This document shows, piece by piece, positions 62,572 to 64,000 of a DNA stretch of 64,000 bases. A program made the position numbers and the translations under genes. Numbering within the stretch: the stretch's first letter is position 1; every line of letters begins with the position of its first letter. The notes beneath the pieces were generated by a model, which worked only from the letters and a program-made list of their open reading frames with translations, was not told the origin of the DNA and searched no databases. The stretch lies in NCBI GenBank assembly GCA_023055425.1, contig JALGPY010000002.1, positions 46,362,821 to 46,426,820 of the forward strand, written 5' to 3'. This stretch comes from Linanthus parryae (Eukaryota > Streptophyta > Magnoliopsida > Ericales > Polemoniaceae).

Positions 62572-63773
62572 CTCCCTCCGTTTCGCCAGATTCTTCAAAA
62601 TTTTCTTTTTGGGCGTTTCGTCAGATTTTTCAAAATTTTTAAATATGAAAACTTTAGTACTGGATAAAATACAACAATACCCTTGCTAAAAACCCACATT
62701 TTAATTGGGCTTAACTAATCAGATTTATTACTAAACCTGATTAATTAAGCCCAATCATAACCCATCAGCCCACCACCCACATCAAACCCTAATAACTCTT
62801 CTCAATTCTTCCCCATTCATTTCATCTCTTCCTCTCTCATCTCCCTCCGCCTCTCTCTCTCAGCCCATCTCTTCCTCTCTCATCTCCCTCCGCCTCTCTC
62901 TCAGCCTCACAGAACCTCACAGAGACCACACATTAGAGAGAAAGAAAGGGAGAGAGGGAGAGAGACAGTGGTGGAGGAGGTGGTGGTTCTGGACGACGGT
63001 GGCTCTGGACGACGGAGAGGACGACGGTGGTTCTGGACGACGACCAGCGAAGAGACGCGGAGAGGACGACGGTGTCGTTGCTGGTGGAAGACGACGGCAA
63101 GGACGCGGGTGACAGTGGAGGCAGCGGGGGAGGCTGACCCAGGTAGTACTCTTTCTCTCTCTGTCTTCTTCTCTTCTCTTTTCCTTTAGATCTACTCTAT
63201 TTGCTTCAAGATCTGCTTGTTCTGCAGATCTCTCTCTGTCACCCCGCCTCTCTTCTCGCGTGAAAGAACAAAAGAAAGAGGAAGAAGAAGAAGAGAGAAA
63301 TACTAGATCTACAAGGGGGAGCAGCCTATGGTGAGGCTTCGGCGTCGCCTTCAGGGAAGACGGTGGTGGCGAGGCGGCGAGAGTGATTTGATGTGTGTTC
63401 ATCTCCACATCTCTTGTTGTTCTTCTTCTTCTTATCTTGTTCTTCTCCACATTTTTCTTCAGATTTGTGAACATGTAACAACAATTCAGAGAAGTAGCTT
63501 TTTTTTTCCTCAGATCCATTCAGATCTGAGTTGATGATATTATTCAATTTTATGGTTTGTGTTCATCTGGATGATGATATTGTTCATCTGGATGATGATG
63601 ATATTGTTCTTGTTGTTGATGATATTGTTATTGTTGTTGCTGCAATTAGAGTGAGAGACAGAGGGAGAGAGGGTGGAATTATTAAAAGAATAAAGGGTAA
63701 AATAGTCATTTGAGTGCGTTCCTTAATCTTCGTGCCCATAAAGTTTTTGAAGTATCTAGTGAAACGGAGGGAG
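62572..63773. mobile_element. 1.2-kb element with Stowaway-type ends and gene-like leader inside
   Basis: TA at 62570-62571 and 63774-63775. Left end CTCCCTCCGTTTCGCCAGAT; right end, on the minus strand, CTCCCTCCGTTTCACTAGAT, then CTTCAAAA in both. At 1,202 bp it is far longer than the other Stowaway-like copies here. The interior has AAACCCTAATAAC, CT-rich leader text and GA-rich, GC-richer text (62940-63150) typical of a plant gene 5' region. A possible intron (CCCAG|GTAGTAC at 63143 to CTGCAG at 63228) is also present. No transposase is visible. Confidence 0.7.
62822..62907. repeat. ~42-bp CT-rich tandem duplication
   Basis: ATCTCTTCCTCTCTCATCTC followed by CCTCCGCCTCTCTCTC occurs twice in a row inside the 1.2-kb element. 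Confidence 0.8.
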
Positions 63774-64000
63774 TATCTGCTTAAAAACAATGAAAATAGT
63801 AAAACAAAAAGAAAACAAAAAAAAAACAAAACACAAAAAATATCCCAGAAATACGTTTAAAAGGATTAAAAACATGGTTAGTGCATATTTTCTTAAAATT
63901 AAAATTACATTTGACAACAATATTAAAATATCAGTGTTAAATTATTTCTGACATCATTTTGTATATACAACAACGACATATATGGTATGAAGTACAAAAT

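Noticed and set aside
62917..63519. 200-codon minus-strand ORF and overlapping plus ORF
   Set aside because: Low-complexity GA/CT-rich sequence gives long open frames on both strands. Composition is Arg/Ser/Pro-rich without any domain.

Overview
The window looks like plant nuclear DNA, most likely eudicot. It has AT-rich intergenic sequence, plant-type LTR retrotransposons primed by initiator tRNA-Met, LINE tails, Stowaway-like and hAT-like MITEs, a broken FAR1-related gene and spliced genes with GT-AG introns. It is overwhelmingly transposon-derived. Only one small gene looks intact: a spliced, secreted, cysteine-rich (defensin-like) peptide at 56803-57335. The species cannot be read from the sequence.

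Layout. 1-18867: a head-to-tail array of one non-autonomous, minus-strand, Gypsy-like element. Four LTRs of about 3.55 kb alternate with non-coding internal regions of 1.73 kb, and neighbouring copies share each LTR. The fourth LTR carries a 1,014-bp internal deletion. 18870-21113: 5'-truncated, frameshifted LINE with a 46-A tail. 21154-23343: MITEs, a second LINE tail with a 12-bp target duplication, and poly(A) debris. 25071-27097: local tandem repeats and a decayed, spliced minus-strand gene of unknown function. 27655-40655: four copies of a ~1.08-kb tandem repeat. The fourth copy is split first by a 250-bp Stowaway-like MITE and then by an 8.48-kb Tat-lineage-like Gypsy element with CTACT duplications. 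That element lost nearly all of gag-pol but keeps a long, intron-containing gene region on the strand opposite to its pol.

41276-52794: a dead Copia element with AAACA duplications. It is broken by a 1.35-kb solo-LTR-like insertion inside its reverse transcriptase and by a ~3.1-kb Gypsy-type LTR in its leader. It sits inside a FAR1-related pseudogene whose remaining exons run to 56188. 56728-57335: TATA box and the two-exon defensin-like gene. 57336-64000: intergenic DNA with foldback elements, a tRNA-like SINE relic, a hAT-like MITE with a Stowaway-like MITE inside its terminal repeat, and a 1.2-kb element with Stowaway-type ends and gene-like leader sequence inside.

The genes do not form a pathway. 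The window mainly records successive nested insertions, several of which can be ordered because target-site duplications or uninterrupted repeat copies are present.
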